From contig NZ_RWBG01000001.1 of NCBI RefSeq assembly GCF_003944795.1, positions 558,001-622,000 on the forward strand: a stretch of 64,000 nucleotides of DNA, given 5' to 3'. Source of the DNA: Mangrovimonas spongiae (GTDB lineage: Bacteria > Bacteroidota > Bacteroidia > Flavobacteriales > Flavobacteriaceae). The position numbers and the translations under genes are program-made. Shown here piece after piece: positions 49,871 through 57,946 of the stretch (its first letter is position 1; each line of letters starts with the position of its first letter). The notes under the pieces are model-generated. The model saw nothing but the letters and a program-made list of their open reading frames with translations. It did no database searches and had not been told where the DNA came from.

Positions 49871-52800
49871 ATGACATACAATTTTAACGACATCGAAGCC
49901 AAATGGCAAGAGTATTGGGCAAAAAACCATACGTTTAAAGCCGATAACCATAGCGATAAACCTAAATATTACGTTTTGGATATGTTTCCTTATCCATCAG
50001 GAGCAGGATTGCATGTTGGGCATCCGTTAGGATATATTGCGTCCGATATTTATGCGCGTTATAAACGCCACAAAGGGTTTAATGTATTGCATCCGCAAGG
50101 TTATGATAGCTTTGGATTGCCAGCCGAACAGTATGCTATTCAAACAGGGCAACATCCTGCGATTACGACCGAAACCAACATTGCTACCTATCGGAAGCAA
50201 CTCGATAAAATTGGCTTTTCGTTCGATTGGAACCGAGAAGTGCGCACGAGTAGTCCAGAGTATTACAAATGGACGCAGTGGATATTTATCCAATTGTTCG
50301 AGTCGTATTATTGCAACGATGCTAACCAAGCACGACCTATTTCAGGATTAATCGATGTGTTTGCTGCCGAAGGAAACGCAAACATTAATGCAGCTTGCGA
50401 TGATGATGTCGAGATATTCTCTGCTGAAGATTGGAACAACTTTTCATCTGAAAAACAACAAGATATTTTATTGCAATATCGGTTAACTTATTTAGCCGAA
50501 ACCGAAGTTAATTGGTGTCCTGCTTTGGGAACGGTTTTGGCAAACGACGAAATTGTAAATGGCGTTTCCGAACGCGGCGGTCACCCAGTGGTACGCAAAA
50601 AAATGACGCAATGGAGTATGCGTATTTCGGCTTATGCCGAGCGATTATTACAGGGCTTGGACACTATAGATTGGACTGATTCTTTAAAAGAAAGCCAACG
50701 CAATTGGATAGGAAAATCGGTTGGAGCAAGCGTCTCATTTAACGTCATTGCGAGCGAAGCGAAGCAATCTCATCAAATAGAAGTTTTTACCACACGTCCC
50801 GATACCATTTTTGGTGTGTCTTTCATGACACTTGCGCCAGAACACGATTTGGTACAAAAAATCACGACACCAGAACAAAAAGCTGAGGTCGATGCCTATA
50901 TAGAAGCGACTGCAAAACGTAGCGAACGCGATCGTATGGCCGATGTAAAAACTATTTCAGGGGTGTTTACAGGAGCCTACGCCGAACATCCGTTTACTAA
51001 AAAACCAGTACCTATTTGGATTGGCGATTACGTGTTAGCAAGTTACGGTACGGGAGCAGTAATGGCTGTGCCTTGTGGCGATCAGCGCGATTATGATTTT
51101 GCAAAACATTTTAATATCGATATTCCTAATATTTTTGAAGGGGTCGATATCTCTGAAGAAGCCTTTGCTGATAAAAATAATACCATTATTGCCAATAGCG
51201 ATTTCCTAAACGGAATGAATAGCAAAAAAGCGACTAAACGCGCTATTTATGAATTGGAACAAATCGGGCAAGGAGAAGGAAAAACCAACTACCGTTTACG
51301 TGATGCCGTGTTTAGCCGTCAGCGTTATTGGGGCGAACCATTTCCGGTGTATTATGTGAATGGAAAACCACAAATGATTGCCGAAGAATATCTGCCAATC
51401 ACCTTGCCAGAAGTCGAAAAATACTTGCCAACCGAAACCGGCGAGCCACCACTAGGTCGCGCCGATGTTTGGGCTTGGGACACAAAAACCAATACAGTTT
51501 GTCATTCTGAACTTGTTTCAGAATCTGATGGGGTTTTCCCATTAGAACTAAATACCATGCCAGGTTGGGCAGGAAGTTCGTGGTATTTTTTCCGTTACAT
51601 GGAAGAATTGGATAAACGCGGTGAAGCCTTTGCAAGCGAAGCGGCTTTAAAATATTGGGAAAATGTCGATTTATATATTGGCGGTAGCGAACATGCCACA
51701 GGACATTTATTGTATGCCCGTTTTTGGACCAAATTTTTAAAAGATCGTGGTTTTGTTGGTGTTGATGAACCGTTTAAAAAGCTCATTAACCAAGGGATGA
51801 TACTTGGTACTAGTGCTTTTGCATATGGATTTGGATTAGGAATAAAAGTCAAAAATGGAGATAAAGTAAAGGAAGCTTTATCTAAAGGGTGTAAAATTTC
51901 TTCAAAATTTGTGATACCTAAAGAATCATATGAGAAAGCTATTAATGGAGATTTTGATGAATTGGTAGAAAGAATTATTTGCTCAAAACTCAGTTATTTA
52001 AAAGAAGATTTTGGTTTGGATGCAGAATTTGATTTAGAAATGACTTCTTTTACACCTTTTCATGTTGAAGTTGAATATGTGAATTCTTCTGATGAACTTG
52101 ATATTGAGGCTTTCAAAAAAGGCAATAGATATAAGGGCTTGATGATTGATGAGATTTTTGCAGGAGAAGATGGGATTTACAAAGTAGGCCGCGAAGTCGA
52201 AAAAATGTCCAAGTCCAAATATAATGTGGTCAACCCAGACAGTATTTGCGAGCAATATGGCGCCGATAGTTTACGTTTGTACGAAATGTTTCTTGGACCA
52301 TTAGAGCAAGCCAAGCCTTGGAATACGGCTGGTATCACAGGCGTGCACGGTTTCCTTAAAAAACTATGGAAATTATTTTACGACAACAATGGTCTTAAAG
52401 TTACCGAAACTGAACCAACAAAAGACAATCTAAAAACGCTTCATAAAACCATAAAAAAAGTAGAGGAAGACATCGAGAATTTTTCGTTTAACACGTCGGT
52501 GTCCACGTTTATGATTGCGGTTAACGAACTTACAGCGCAAAAATGTACAAGTAAAACCATTTTGGAACAATTACTAGTCTTAATTTCACCGTATGCGCCG
52601 CACATTGCAGAAGAATTATGGGAAGCACTTGGAAATAATGAGAGTATTGCCACGGCGCCATTTCCAGAATTTAACGCAAAGCACTTGGTGGAAAGTAGTA
52701 AAGAATACCCTATTTCGTTTAATGGGAAAATGCGATTTAAACTAGAGTTACCGTTAGATATGAGTAAAGAAGCTATTGAAAAAGCGGTGTTAGAACACGA

Positions 52801-52882
52801 AAAAACTCAAGAGCAATTACAAGGCCGTGCACCTAAAAAAGTGATTGTTGTACCAGGTAAAATAGTTAATGTTGTAGGATAA
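49871..52882 (+). CDS. leuS: Leucine--tRNA ligase with repeat-derived insertions
   Basis: A 1003-residue class I synthetase charging tRNA-Leu. The start at 49871 (MTYNFNDIEAKWQEYW) fits the family and the promoter; 49853 is an alternative. The HIGH motif is HVGH (residues 48-51), the CP1 editing domain holds TTRPDTIFG, and the second catalytic motif is KMSKS (778-782). Two short segments seem to come from dispersed palindromic repeats: NVIASEAKQSH (about 291-301), just before the editing motif, and CHSELVSES (about 544-552), before LNTMPGWAGSSWYF. The leucine-specific region before KMSKS (about 647-773) is atypical and differs in codon style. All frames are intact, so the enzyme is probably active. 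Confidence 0.95.
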   Translation: MTYNFNDIEAKWQEYWAKNHTFKADNHSDKPKYYVLDMFPYPSGAGLHVGHPLGYIASDIYARYKRHKGFNVLHPQGYDSFGLPAEQYAIQTGQHPAITTETNIATYRKQLDKIGFSFDWNREVRTSSPEYYKWTQWIFIQLFESYYCNDANQARPISGLIDVFAAEGNANINAACDDDVEIFSAEDWNNFSSEKQQDILLQYRLTYLAETEVNWCPALGTVLANDEIVNGVSERGGHPVVRKKMTQWSMRISAYAERLLQGLDTIDWTDSLKESQRNWIGKSVGASVSFNVIASEAKQSHQIEVFTTRPDTIFGVSFMTLAPEHDLVQKITTPEQKAEVDAYIEATAKRSERDRMADVKTISGVFTGAYAEHPFTKKPVPIWIGDYVLASYGTGAVMAVPCGDQRDYDFAKHFNIDIPNIFEGVDISEEAFADKNNTIIANSDFLNGMNSKKATKRAIYELEQIGQGEGKTNYRLRDAVFSRQRYWGEPFPVYYVNGKPQMIAEEYLPITLPEVEKYLPTETGEPPLGRADVWAWDTKTNTVCHSELVSESDGVFPLELNTMPGWAGSSWYFFRYMEELDKRGEAFASEAALKYWENVDLYIGGSEHATGHLLYARFWTKFLKDRGFVGVDEPFKKLINQGMILGTSAFAYGFGLGIKVKNGDKVKEALSKGCKISSKFVIPKESYEKAINGDFDELVERIICSKLSYLKEDFGLDAEFDLEMTSFTPFHVEVEYVNSSDELDIEAFKKGNRYKGLMIDEIFAGEDGIYKVGREVEKMSKSKYNVVNPDSICEQYGADSLRLYEMFLGPLEQAKPWNTAGITGVHGFLKKLWKLFYDNNGLKVTETEPTKDNLKTLHKTIKKVEEDIENFSFNTSVSTFMIAVNELTAQKCTSKTILEQLLVLISPYAPHIAEELWEALGNNESIATAPFPEFNAKHLVESSKEYPISFNGKMRFKLELPLDMSKEAIEKAVLEHEKTQEQLQGRAPKKVIVVPGKIVNVVG
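50744..50772 (+). repeat. Dispersed palindromic repeat inserted in frame in leuS (copy type A)
   Basis: The segment starts GTCATTGCGAGCGAAGC and ends AGCAATCTC; the outer arms ATTGC and GCAAT are complementary. This is the widely known repeat type that translates as VIASEAKQSH. It extends the protein without breaking the frame. I recognise it from memory of repeats in many bacterial genomes; copy number in this genome is unknown. Confidence 0.7.
51501..51525 (+). repeat. Dispersed palindromic repeat inserted in frame in leuS (copy type B)
   Basis: 25 bases from GTCATTCTGAAC to GTTTCAGAATC, with arms ATTCTGAA and TTCAGAAT, encode most of the segment CHSELVSES. The same type recurs in inverted orientation at 52966-52990. 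It lies in frame between the HIGH and KMSKS halves of leuS. Confidence 0.78.
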
Positions 52883-52911
52883 TAAACAGGCAGTATAGGT
52901 TTTTTGAGAGT

Positions 52912-52921
52912 CTGCTGGCAG
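52912..52921. repeat. Short GC-rich palindrome behind leuS
   Basis: CTGC-TG-GCAG, followed by GTAG, in an otherwise AT-rich gap. It resembles another dispersed flavobacterial repeat with a CTGCCGGCAG core, but the match is short and could be chance. Confidence 0.35.
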
Positions 52922-52965
52922 GTAGATGTTTCAGGTGAGTAAATATAAAATAAACGGTCTAAAAG

Positions 52966-52990
52966 GATTCTGAAATAAATTTAGAATGAC
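52966..52990 (-). repeat. Diverged third copy of repeat type B, inverted, behind leuS
   Basis: The 25 bases from GATTCTGAAATA to TTTAGAATGAC are the reverse complement of the repeat at 51501-51525 with three mismatches. It lies in the 170-base gap between leuS and topB, which otherwise shows no clear gene or promoter. Confidence 0.75.
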
Positions 52991-53052
52991 CATTCTGTTT
53001 TTTTAAAATTGCCTAAAAACCCTATTTTAGAGCCTTGTTTTAAACCCAATTC

Positions 53053-55371
53053 ATGAAAGTTTGTATTGCCGAAAAGCCTAGTGTTGCACGAGAGATAGCA
53101 TCTGTTTTAGGTGCTAATGTTAAGCACGATGGCTATTTTGAAGGGAATGGGTATGCTGTAACATATACCTTTGGGCATTTATGTACACTGAAAGAGCCTA
53201 GTGACTACAAACCGTACTGGAAACGTTGGGATTTAAATAATCTCCCTATGCTACCAGACAAGTTTGAAACCAAAGTGGTAGCAAATTCGGGAATTCAAAA
53301 GCAGTTTAAGATTGTTAAAACCTTATTTGAAAAAGCCGATCTTATTATAAACTGTGGTGATGCCGGACAAGAAGGAGAACTCATACAGCGTTGGGTAATG
53401 AACGAAGCCAACTATCAAGGCGAAGTAAAACGCTTATGGATTTCATCACTTACAACAGAGGCTATTAAGGAAGGCTTCGAGAATTTAAAACCCGCTTCCG
53501 ATTACGATAACTTGTATTATGCAGGATTTTCACGAGCCATTGGCGATTGGTTATTAGGTATAAATGCCACACGATTATACACCTTAAAACACGGCGGTTA
53601 TAAACAAGTGCTGTCTATTGGTCGAGTACAAACCCCCACTTTGGCTATGGTGGTTAACCGGTTTAAAGAGATTGAAAATTTTAAACCACAACCGTATTGG
53701 GAACTCCAAACCTTATATCGAGACACGCTATTTAGTTATGAAGAAGGTCGTTTTCTTAAAAAAGAAGATGGTGAAGCTTTGGCAAATAAGGTCAAGGAAA
53801 GTGAATTTACCATAGAGGATATCACCAAGAAAAAAGGAAAAGAATATGCACCAAAACTATTCGACCTAACAGGGCTGCAAGTATATTGCAATACCAAATT
53901 TGGCTTATCTGCCGAAGACACCTTAAAAATTGTACAAGGTTTGTATGAGCGCAAGGTGGTGACCTATCCTAGAGTAGATACCACCTTTTTGCCTAGCGAT
54001 TTGTATCCAAAAGTAGAAGGTGTTCTTAAAAAATTAACCAACTATGCCAAATTTACACAGCCGCTTTTAGGAAAGAAAATTAAAAAATCGTCTAAAGTAT
54101 TTAACGATAAAAAAGTAACCGATCATCATGCCATTATTCCCACAGGCATAGAAACGCAATTGGCACCTAATCAACAACAAGTGTACGATATTATTGTAAA
54201 ACGTTTTATTGCGGTCTTTTATGATGATTGTTCGGTGTCTAATACAACGGTTATGGGGAGTGCTGCCCAAATTATGTTTAAGGCCACGGGAAAAGAAATT
54301 TTGAAAAAGGGCTGGCGTGTTGTTTTTGAGAATTCAGATACCAAGAAAAAAGAATCGGGTATTCTGCCTACTTTTGAAAAAGGCGAAAAAGGCCCACATG
54401 AACCATCATTTTTAGAAAAAGAAACCAAACCACCTAGGCAATTTACCGAAGCTTCTCTATTGCGTGCTATGGAAACTGCAGGAAAGCAAGTTGATGATGA
54501 TAAACTTCGTGATTTAATGAAAGAAAATGGTATTGGACGTCCATCTACACGAGCAAATATTATAGAAACCTTATTTAAAAGAAAGTATATAAAGCGCAAT
54601 AAAAAACAAGTTTTACCTACGGTAACAGGCATTCAATTGATCGATACCATTCAAAACGATTTATTAAAATCGGCCGAGTTAACAGGGTCTTGGGAAAAAC
54701 AACTAAAAGATATTGAAAAAGGCACCTTTAGTGCAGCAGCATTCATAAAAAACATGAAGCGTATGGTCGATGCTTTGGTGTACGAAGTACGTAGCGAAAC
54801 CAAACGCGCTAATATTTCGCATGCCACAACAACAAAGCAGAGAAAGGCCAAAGCTAAAAAAATAGAAGCCGCAGGTATTTTAAGCGAAGATTGTCCTAAG
54901 TGTAAACAAGCCAAATTATTAAAAGGAAAAACCGCCTATGGCTGTAGCCGGTATAATAACGGATGCGATTTTGTGCTGCCTTTTAAGTTTATGGGGAAAA
55001 AAGTATCAGAAAAACAGTGGATACGCTTACTACAAAAAGCATCTACAATAAACTTAAAGGGGTTTAAATCCAAAGAAGGTAAAGTGGAAGGTTTAATTCG
55101 GTTTGATGAGAATTATAATCTAAAATTAGAACCTAAAAAATCATCAAAAAATAAAAAAGAAGACGAAAACCCCGAAGTATTGCATTGCCCTAAATGTAAT
55201 TCTGGAATAATTATAAAAGGGAAAACCGCTTACGGTTGTAGTAATTATAAATCGGGTTGTGATTTTAAAGTAACCTTCGAAACAGTTAGGCAAGCTATAA
55301 ATAATCAAAAACCAACCAAACAACTCGTCTATCAAATATTGAAAGATAGTATTACGAAATCCTCAAAATAA
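53053..55371 (+). CDS. topB: Type IA DNA topoisomerase III
   Basis: A 772-residue enzyme that relaxes or decatenates DNA through a covalent 5'-phosphotyrosine. The Toprim domain starts MKVCIAEKPSVAREIASVLG and holds NCGDAGQEGELIQRWV. The catalytic Tyr is in VVTYPRVDTTFLPSDLYP (about residue 302). The central gate contains SIGRVQTPTLAMV and MKENGIGRPSTRANI. The C-terminus has two zinc-ribbon-like modules (CPKCKQAKLLKGKTAYGCS and CPKCNSGIIIKGKTAYGCS). The Toprim GDAGQEGE differs from the common TDAGREGE, but I recall that variant in related enzymes. It stands alone. Confidence 0.95.
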   Translation: MKVCIAEKPSVAREIASVLGANVKHDGYFEGNGYAVTYTFGHLCTLKEPSDYKPYWKRWDLNNLPMLPDKFETKVVANSGIQKQFKIVKTLFEKADLIINCGDAGQEGELIQRWVMNEANYQGEVKRLWISSLTTEAIKEGFENLKPASDYDNLYYAGFSRAIGDWLLGINATRLYTLKHGGYKQVLSIGRVQTPTLAMVVNRFKEIENFKPQPYWELQTLYRDTLFSYEEGRFLKKEDGEALANKVKESEFTIEDITKKKGKEYAPKLFDLTGLQVYCNTKFGLSAEDTLKIVQGLYERKVVTYPRVDTTFLPSDLYPKVEGVLKKLTNYAKFTQPLLGKKIKKSSKVFNDKKVTDHHAIIPTGIETQLAPNQQQVYDIIVKRFIAVFYDDCSVSNTTVMGSAAQIMFKATGKEILKKGWRVVFENSDTKKKESGILPTFEKGEKGPHEPSFLEKETKPPRQFTEASLLRAMETAGKQVDDDKLRDLMKENGIGRPSTRANIIETLFKRKYIKRNKKQVLPTVTGIQLIDTIQNDLLKSAELTGSWEKQLKDIEKGTFSAAAFIKNMKRMVDALVYEVRSETKRANISHATTTKQRKAKAKKIEAAGILSEDCPKCKQAKLLKGKTAYGCSRYNNGCDFVLPFKFMGKKVSEKQWIRLLQKASTINLKGFKSKEGKVEGLIRFDENYNLKLEPKKSSKNKKEDENPEVLHCPKCNSGIIIKGKTAYGCSNYKSGCDFKVTFETVRQAINNQKPTKQLVYQILKDSITKSSK

Positions 55372-55486
55372 ACCGCTTATATTACTAATCTCTTAAAAAG
55401 TTCAAAATACTGATTTACAGAAAGGTATTTTTAAATTTAGGTTGTATTTTTAAGTCCAATCAATAATCTTTAAACCTTCAAAAAAG

Positions 55487-56590
55487 ATGACCATTGGAAT
55501 TCCTAAAGAAATTAAAAACAACGAAAGTCGCGTTGGTATGACACCAGCAGGCGTTTTTGAACTCACAAAAAGAAACCATACCGTTTATGTGCAAAAAGAA
55601 GCAGGAGAAGGAAGTGGTTTTTCTAATTTAGACTATGAAAACGTAGGCGCAATTATTTTAGATAGCATCCAGCAAGTGTATCAATCAAGCGATATGATTG
55701 TTAAGGTAAAAGAGCCTATAGCAGAGGAATACGATTTAATTCAACCCCGCCAAATCGTGTTTACTTACTTTCACTTTGCGTCTAGCGAAAGACTTACTTT
55801 AGCGATGCTAAAAAGCAAGGCAATTTGTATTGCTTATGAAACTGTAGAAGATGAAGATGGTACCTTGCCATTACTTACACCAATGTCTGAAGTAGCAGGA
55901 AGAATGGCTATTCAACAAGGAGCCAAATATTTAGAAAAACCCATAAAAGGTCGTGGTGTATTACTTGGTGGTGTGCCGGGTGTTCCGCCTGGTAAAGTAT
56001 TAGTTTTAGGCGCAGGTGTGGTTGGTATTCAAGCGGCGAAAATGGCTGCTGGATTAGGGGCTCATGTAACTATCTTAGATGTTAACATGAAACGATTACG
56101 TTATGTTAACGATGTAATGCCAAGTCATGTAGTAACAGAATTTTCAAACGAGTTTAATGTTAGAAAACATATACAAACACACGATTTAATAGTTGGTGGT
56201 GTACTTATTAAAGGCGCTAAAGCACCTAAATTAATTACAAAAGACATGTTAAAAAATATGCGACCAGGTACTGTTTTGGTAGATGTTGCTGTAGATCAAG
56301 GCGGTTGTATGGAAACCACAAAGGTTACCACCCACGAAAATCCCACTTTTATTGTAGATGATATTGTACATTATGGTGTTGCTAATATGCCAGGTGCGGT
56401 TCCTTACACATCAACTTTGGCATTAACTAACGTCACTTTACCTTATGTGATAAAGTTGGCTGATAAAGGTTGGAAACAAGCTTGTCAAGACGACAAAACC
56501 CTTGCTAGAGGACTAAATATAGTTGAAGGAGAAGTTGTTTACAAAGAAATTTCGGAAGCTTTTGGTTGGGAAAATACATCTGTTAACTGA
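55487..56590 (+). CDS. ald: Alanine dehydrogenase
   Basis: A 367-residue NAD-dependent enzyme interconverting alanine and pyruvate plus ammonia. The start MTIGIPKEIKNNESRVGMTP is typical. The substrate Lys lies in MIVKVKEPIAEEY and the catalytic His in FTYFHFASSERLTLAML. The Rossmann motif is VLVLGAGVVGIQAAKMAAG. The tail NMPGAVPYTSTLALTNVTLP is conserved. The length is normal. An Lrp-type regulator lies 0.8 kb downstream on the other strand and could control it, since Lrp proteins often regulate amino acid dehydrogenases; that is inferred. Confidence 0.95.
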   Translation: MTIGIPKEIKNNESRVGMTPAGVFELTKRNHTVYVQKEAGEGSGFSNLDYENVGAIILDSIQQVYQSSDMIVKVKEPIAEEYDLIQPRQIVFTYFHFASSERLTLAMLKSKAICIAYETVEDEDGTLPLLTPMSEVAGRMAIQQGAKYLEKPIKGRGVLLGGVPGVPPGKVLVLGAGVVGIQAAKMAAGLGAHVTILDVNMKRLRYVNDVMPSHVVTEFSNEFNVRKHIQTHDLIVGGVLIKGAKAPKLITKDMLKNMRPGTVLVDVAVDQGGCMETTKVTTHENPTFIVDDIVHYGVANMPGAVPYTSTLALTNVTLPYVIKLADKGWKQACQDDKTLARGLNIVEGEVVYKEISEAFGWENTSVN

Positions 56591-56664
56591 CAAATTTTCT
56601 TAACGTAACTTTGGCTTATTATTTGCTAATATTATTCTAAATTTACACGAGAAAAAAGAACAGT

Positions 56665-57360
56665 ATGTTTGGATATTATATATTAATAGGCGGTATTGCC
56701 TTAGTAAGTTGGTTGGTAAGCAATCAATTAAAACAAAAATTTAAAAAATACTCACAAGTACAATTACGTAATGGTATGAGTGGGAAAGAAATTGCTGAAA
56801 AAATGCTAGCCGATAACGGTATTTACGACGTTGAGGTAATGTCTACAGCAGGACAATTAACAGACCATTACAACCCTAAAAATAAAACAGTTAATTTAAG
56901 TGAAGCAGTTTACAACCAGCGTAATGCAGCTGCAGCTGCTGTGGCAGCTCACGAATGTGGTCATGCCGTACAGCATGCGCAAGCTTATAGTGCATTACAA
57001 ATGCGTTCGGCGTTGGTGCCTGTGGTAAGTGTAACTTCTGGTATGTCGCAGTGGCTGGTAATTGGCGGTTTAATCCTTGGTGCAGCAGCTGGCGTAGGCT
57101 TAGGATTTTGGGTAGCCGTTGCAGGCTTAGTTTTTATGGGCTTTGCAACACTGTTTAGCTTTATTACCTTACCTGTAGAATATGATGCGAGTAACCGCGC
57201 ATTAGCCTGGTTAAAAGCAAAAAACATGGTAACTCCAGAAGAGTATAAAGGTTCGGAAGATGCTCTTAAATGGGCGGCAAGAACCTATTTAGTAGCTGCT
57301 ATTGGAGCCTTAGCATCATTATTATATTGGGCACTTCAAATTTTTGGTGGCAGAGATTAA
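56665..57360 (+). CDS. YugP-type zinc metallopeptidase, membrane-bound
   Basis: A 231-residue protein of the YugP family (neutral zinc metallopeptidase, PF04298 type). The zinc motif is AAHECGHAVQHAQAYSALQ near residue 100. Membrane helices lie at about 2-18 and in the C-terminal half (about 130-170 and 205-225). The N-terminal region has GMSGKEIAEKMLADNGIYD and DHYNPKNKTVNLSEAVYN. The target is unknown. It follows ald after 74 bases and is followed by a strong terminator. Confidence 0.9.
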   Translation: MFGYYILIGGIALVSWLVSNQLKQKFKKYSQVQLRNGMSGKEIAEKMLADNGIYDVEVMSTAGQLTDHYNPKNKTVNLSEAVYNQRNAAAAAVAAHECGHAVQHAQAYSALQMRSALVPVVSVTSGMSQWLVIGGLILGAAAGVGLGFWVAVAGLVFMGFATLFSFITLPVEYDASNRALAWLKAKNMVTPEEYKGSEDALKWAARTYLVAAIGALASLLYWALQIFGGRD

Positions 57361-57385
57361 GCATACAGTTTTTTAAATAAAGTAT

Positions 57386-57415
57386 AAAGACCTTCAAACG
57401 AAGGTCTTTTTTTAT
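57386..57415. terminator. Bidirectional terminator between the YugP-like gene and the Lrp gene
   Basis: AAAGACCTTC and GAAGGTCTTT form a perfect 10-bp stem with an AAAC loop, followed by a T-run. It ends a few bases from the stop of the convergent Lrp gene. Confidence 0.92.
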
Positions 57416-57418
57416 GAC

Positions 57419-57889
57419 TTATATTTTTATTTGCCTATCAATTTGTTGTTGAAGTGAAATAAAAGTTTCAGTTCGCGAAACCCCACTAATAGACTGTATT
57501 TCTTTATTTAAAACATGCATAAGGTGTTCGTTATCTTTAGCAAGAATTTTAATAAAAATACTCCAATTTCCAGTAGTGTAGTGGCACTCAATAACTTCTG
57601 GGATGTTGCGTAATTGTTTAACCGCTTCGGGGTTGCTTACAGCTTTATCAAGATAAACTCCCACAAAAGCCATGGTAGTATAGCCTAAAACTTTTGGATT
57701 AATAATAAATTTAGAGCCATCAATTAATCCCGATTTTTCTAGTTTTCGTAACCGTTGATGTATGGCTGCACCAGAAATCCCAACCTGACGAGCGATTTCC
57801 AAAATAGGAGTTCGGGCATCGGCCATTAAAGCTCTTAAAATCTTTTTGTCAATACCGTCTATAACTATATTTTGGTTTTTTATCTTCAA
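57419..57889 (-). CDS. Lrp/AsnC family transcriptional regulator
   Basis: A 156-residue regulator. The N-terminal winged HTH (about 10-70) reads IDGIDKKILRALMADARTPI and ARQVGISGAAIHQRLRKLEK. The RAM effector-binding domain (about 75-150) has AFVGVYLDKAVSN and EVIECHYTTGNWSIFIKILA. Family members respond to amino acids. Neighbours are ald (alanine) and a saccharopine dehydrogenase-like gene, so alanine or lysine metabolism is the likely target. A -7 element TACTTTTG lies 27 bases upstream. Confidence 0.93.
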   Translation of the reverse strand: MKIKNQNIVIDGIDKKILRALMADARTPILEIARQVGISGAAIHQRLRKLEKSGLIDGSKFIINPKVLGYTTMAFVGVYLDKAVSNPEAVKQLRNIPEVIECHYTTGNWSIFIKILAKDNEHLMHVLNKEIQSISGVSRTETFISLQQQIDRQIKI

Positions 57890-57915
57890 AAGGTTATGGT
57901 TTTATGAATTCATAC

Positions 57916-57923
57916 CAAAAGTA
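57916..57923 (-). promoter_or_regulatory. -7 element TACTTTTG of the Lrp-type gene
   Basis: An exact TAnnTTTG on the minus strand, 27 bases before the Lrp start codon and 24 bases behind the stop of the saccharopine dehydrogenase-like gene. No -33 TTTG at the proper spacing. Confidence 0.45.
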
Positions 57924-57946
57924 CAAAATTGGTTACAATATGAAAG

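Noticed and set aside
51808-52194. Intein or self-splicing insertion in leuS
   Set aside because: There are no splice-junction residues (Cys/Ser start, His-Asn end) or endonuclease motifs; the place is that of the natural leucine-specific domain.
52883-53052. A small RNA gene between leuS and topB
   Set aside because: The hairpins there are explained by dispersed repeat copies, and no promoter-terminator pair is visible.
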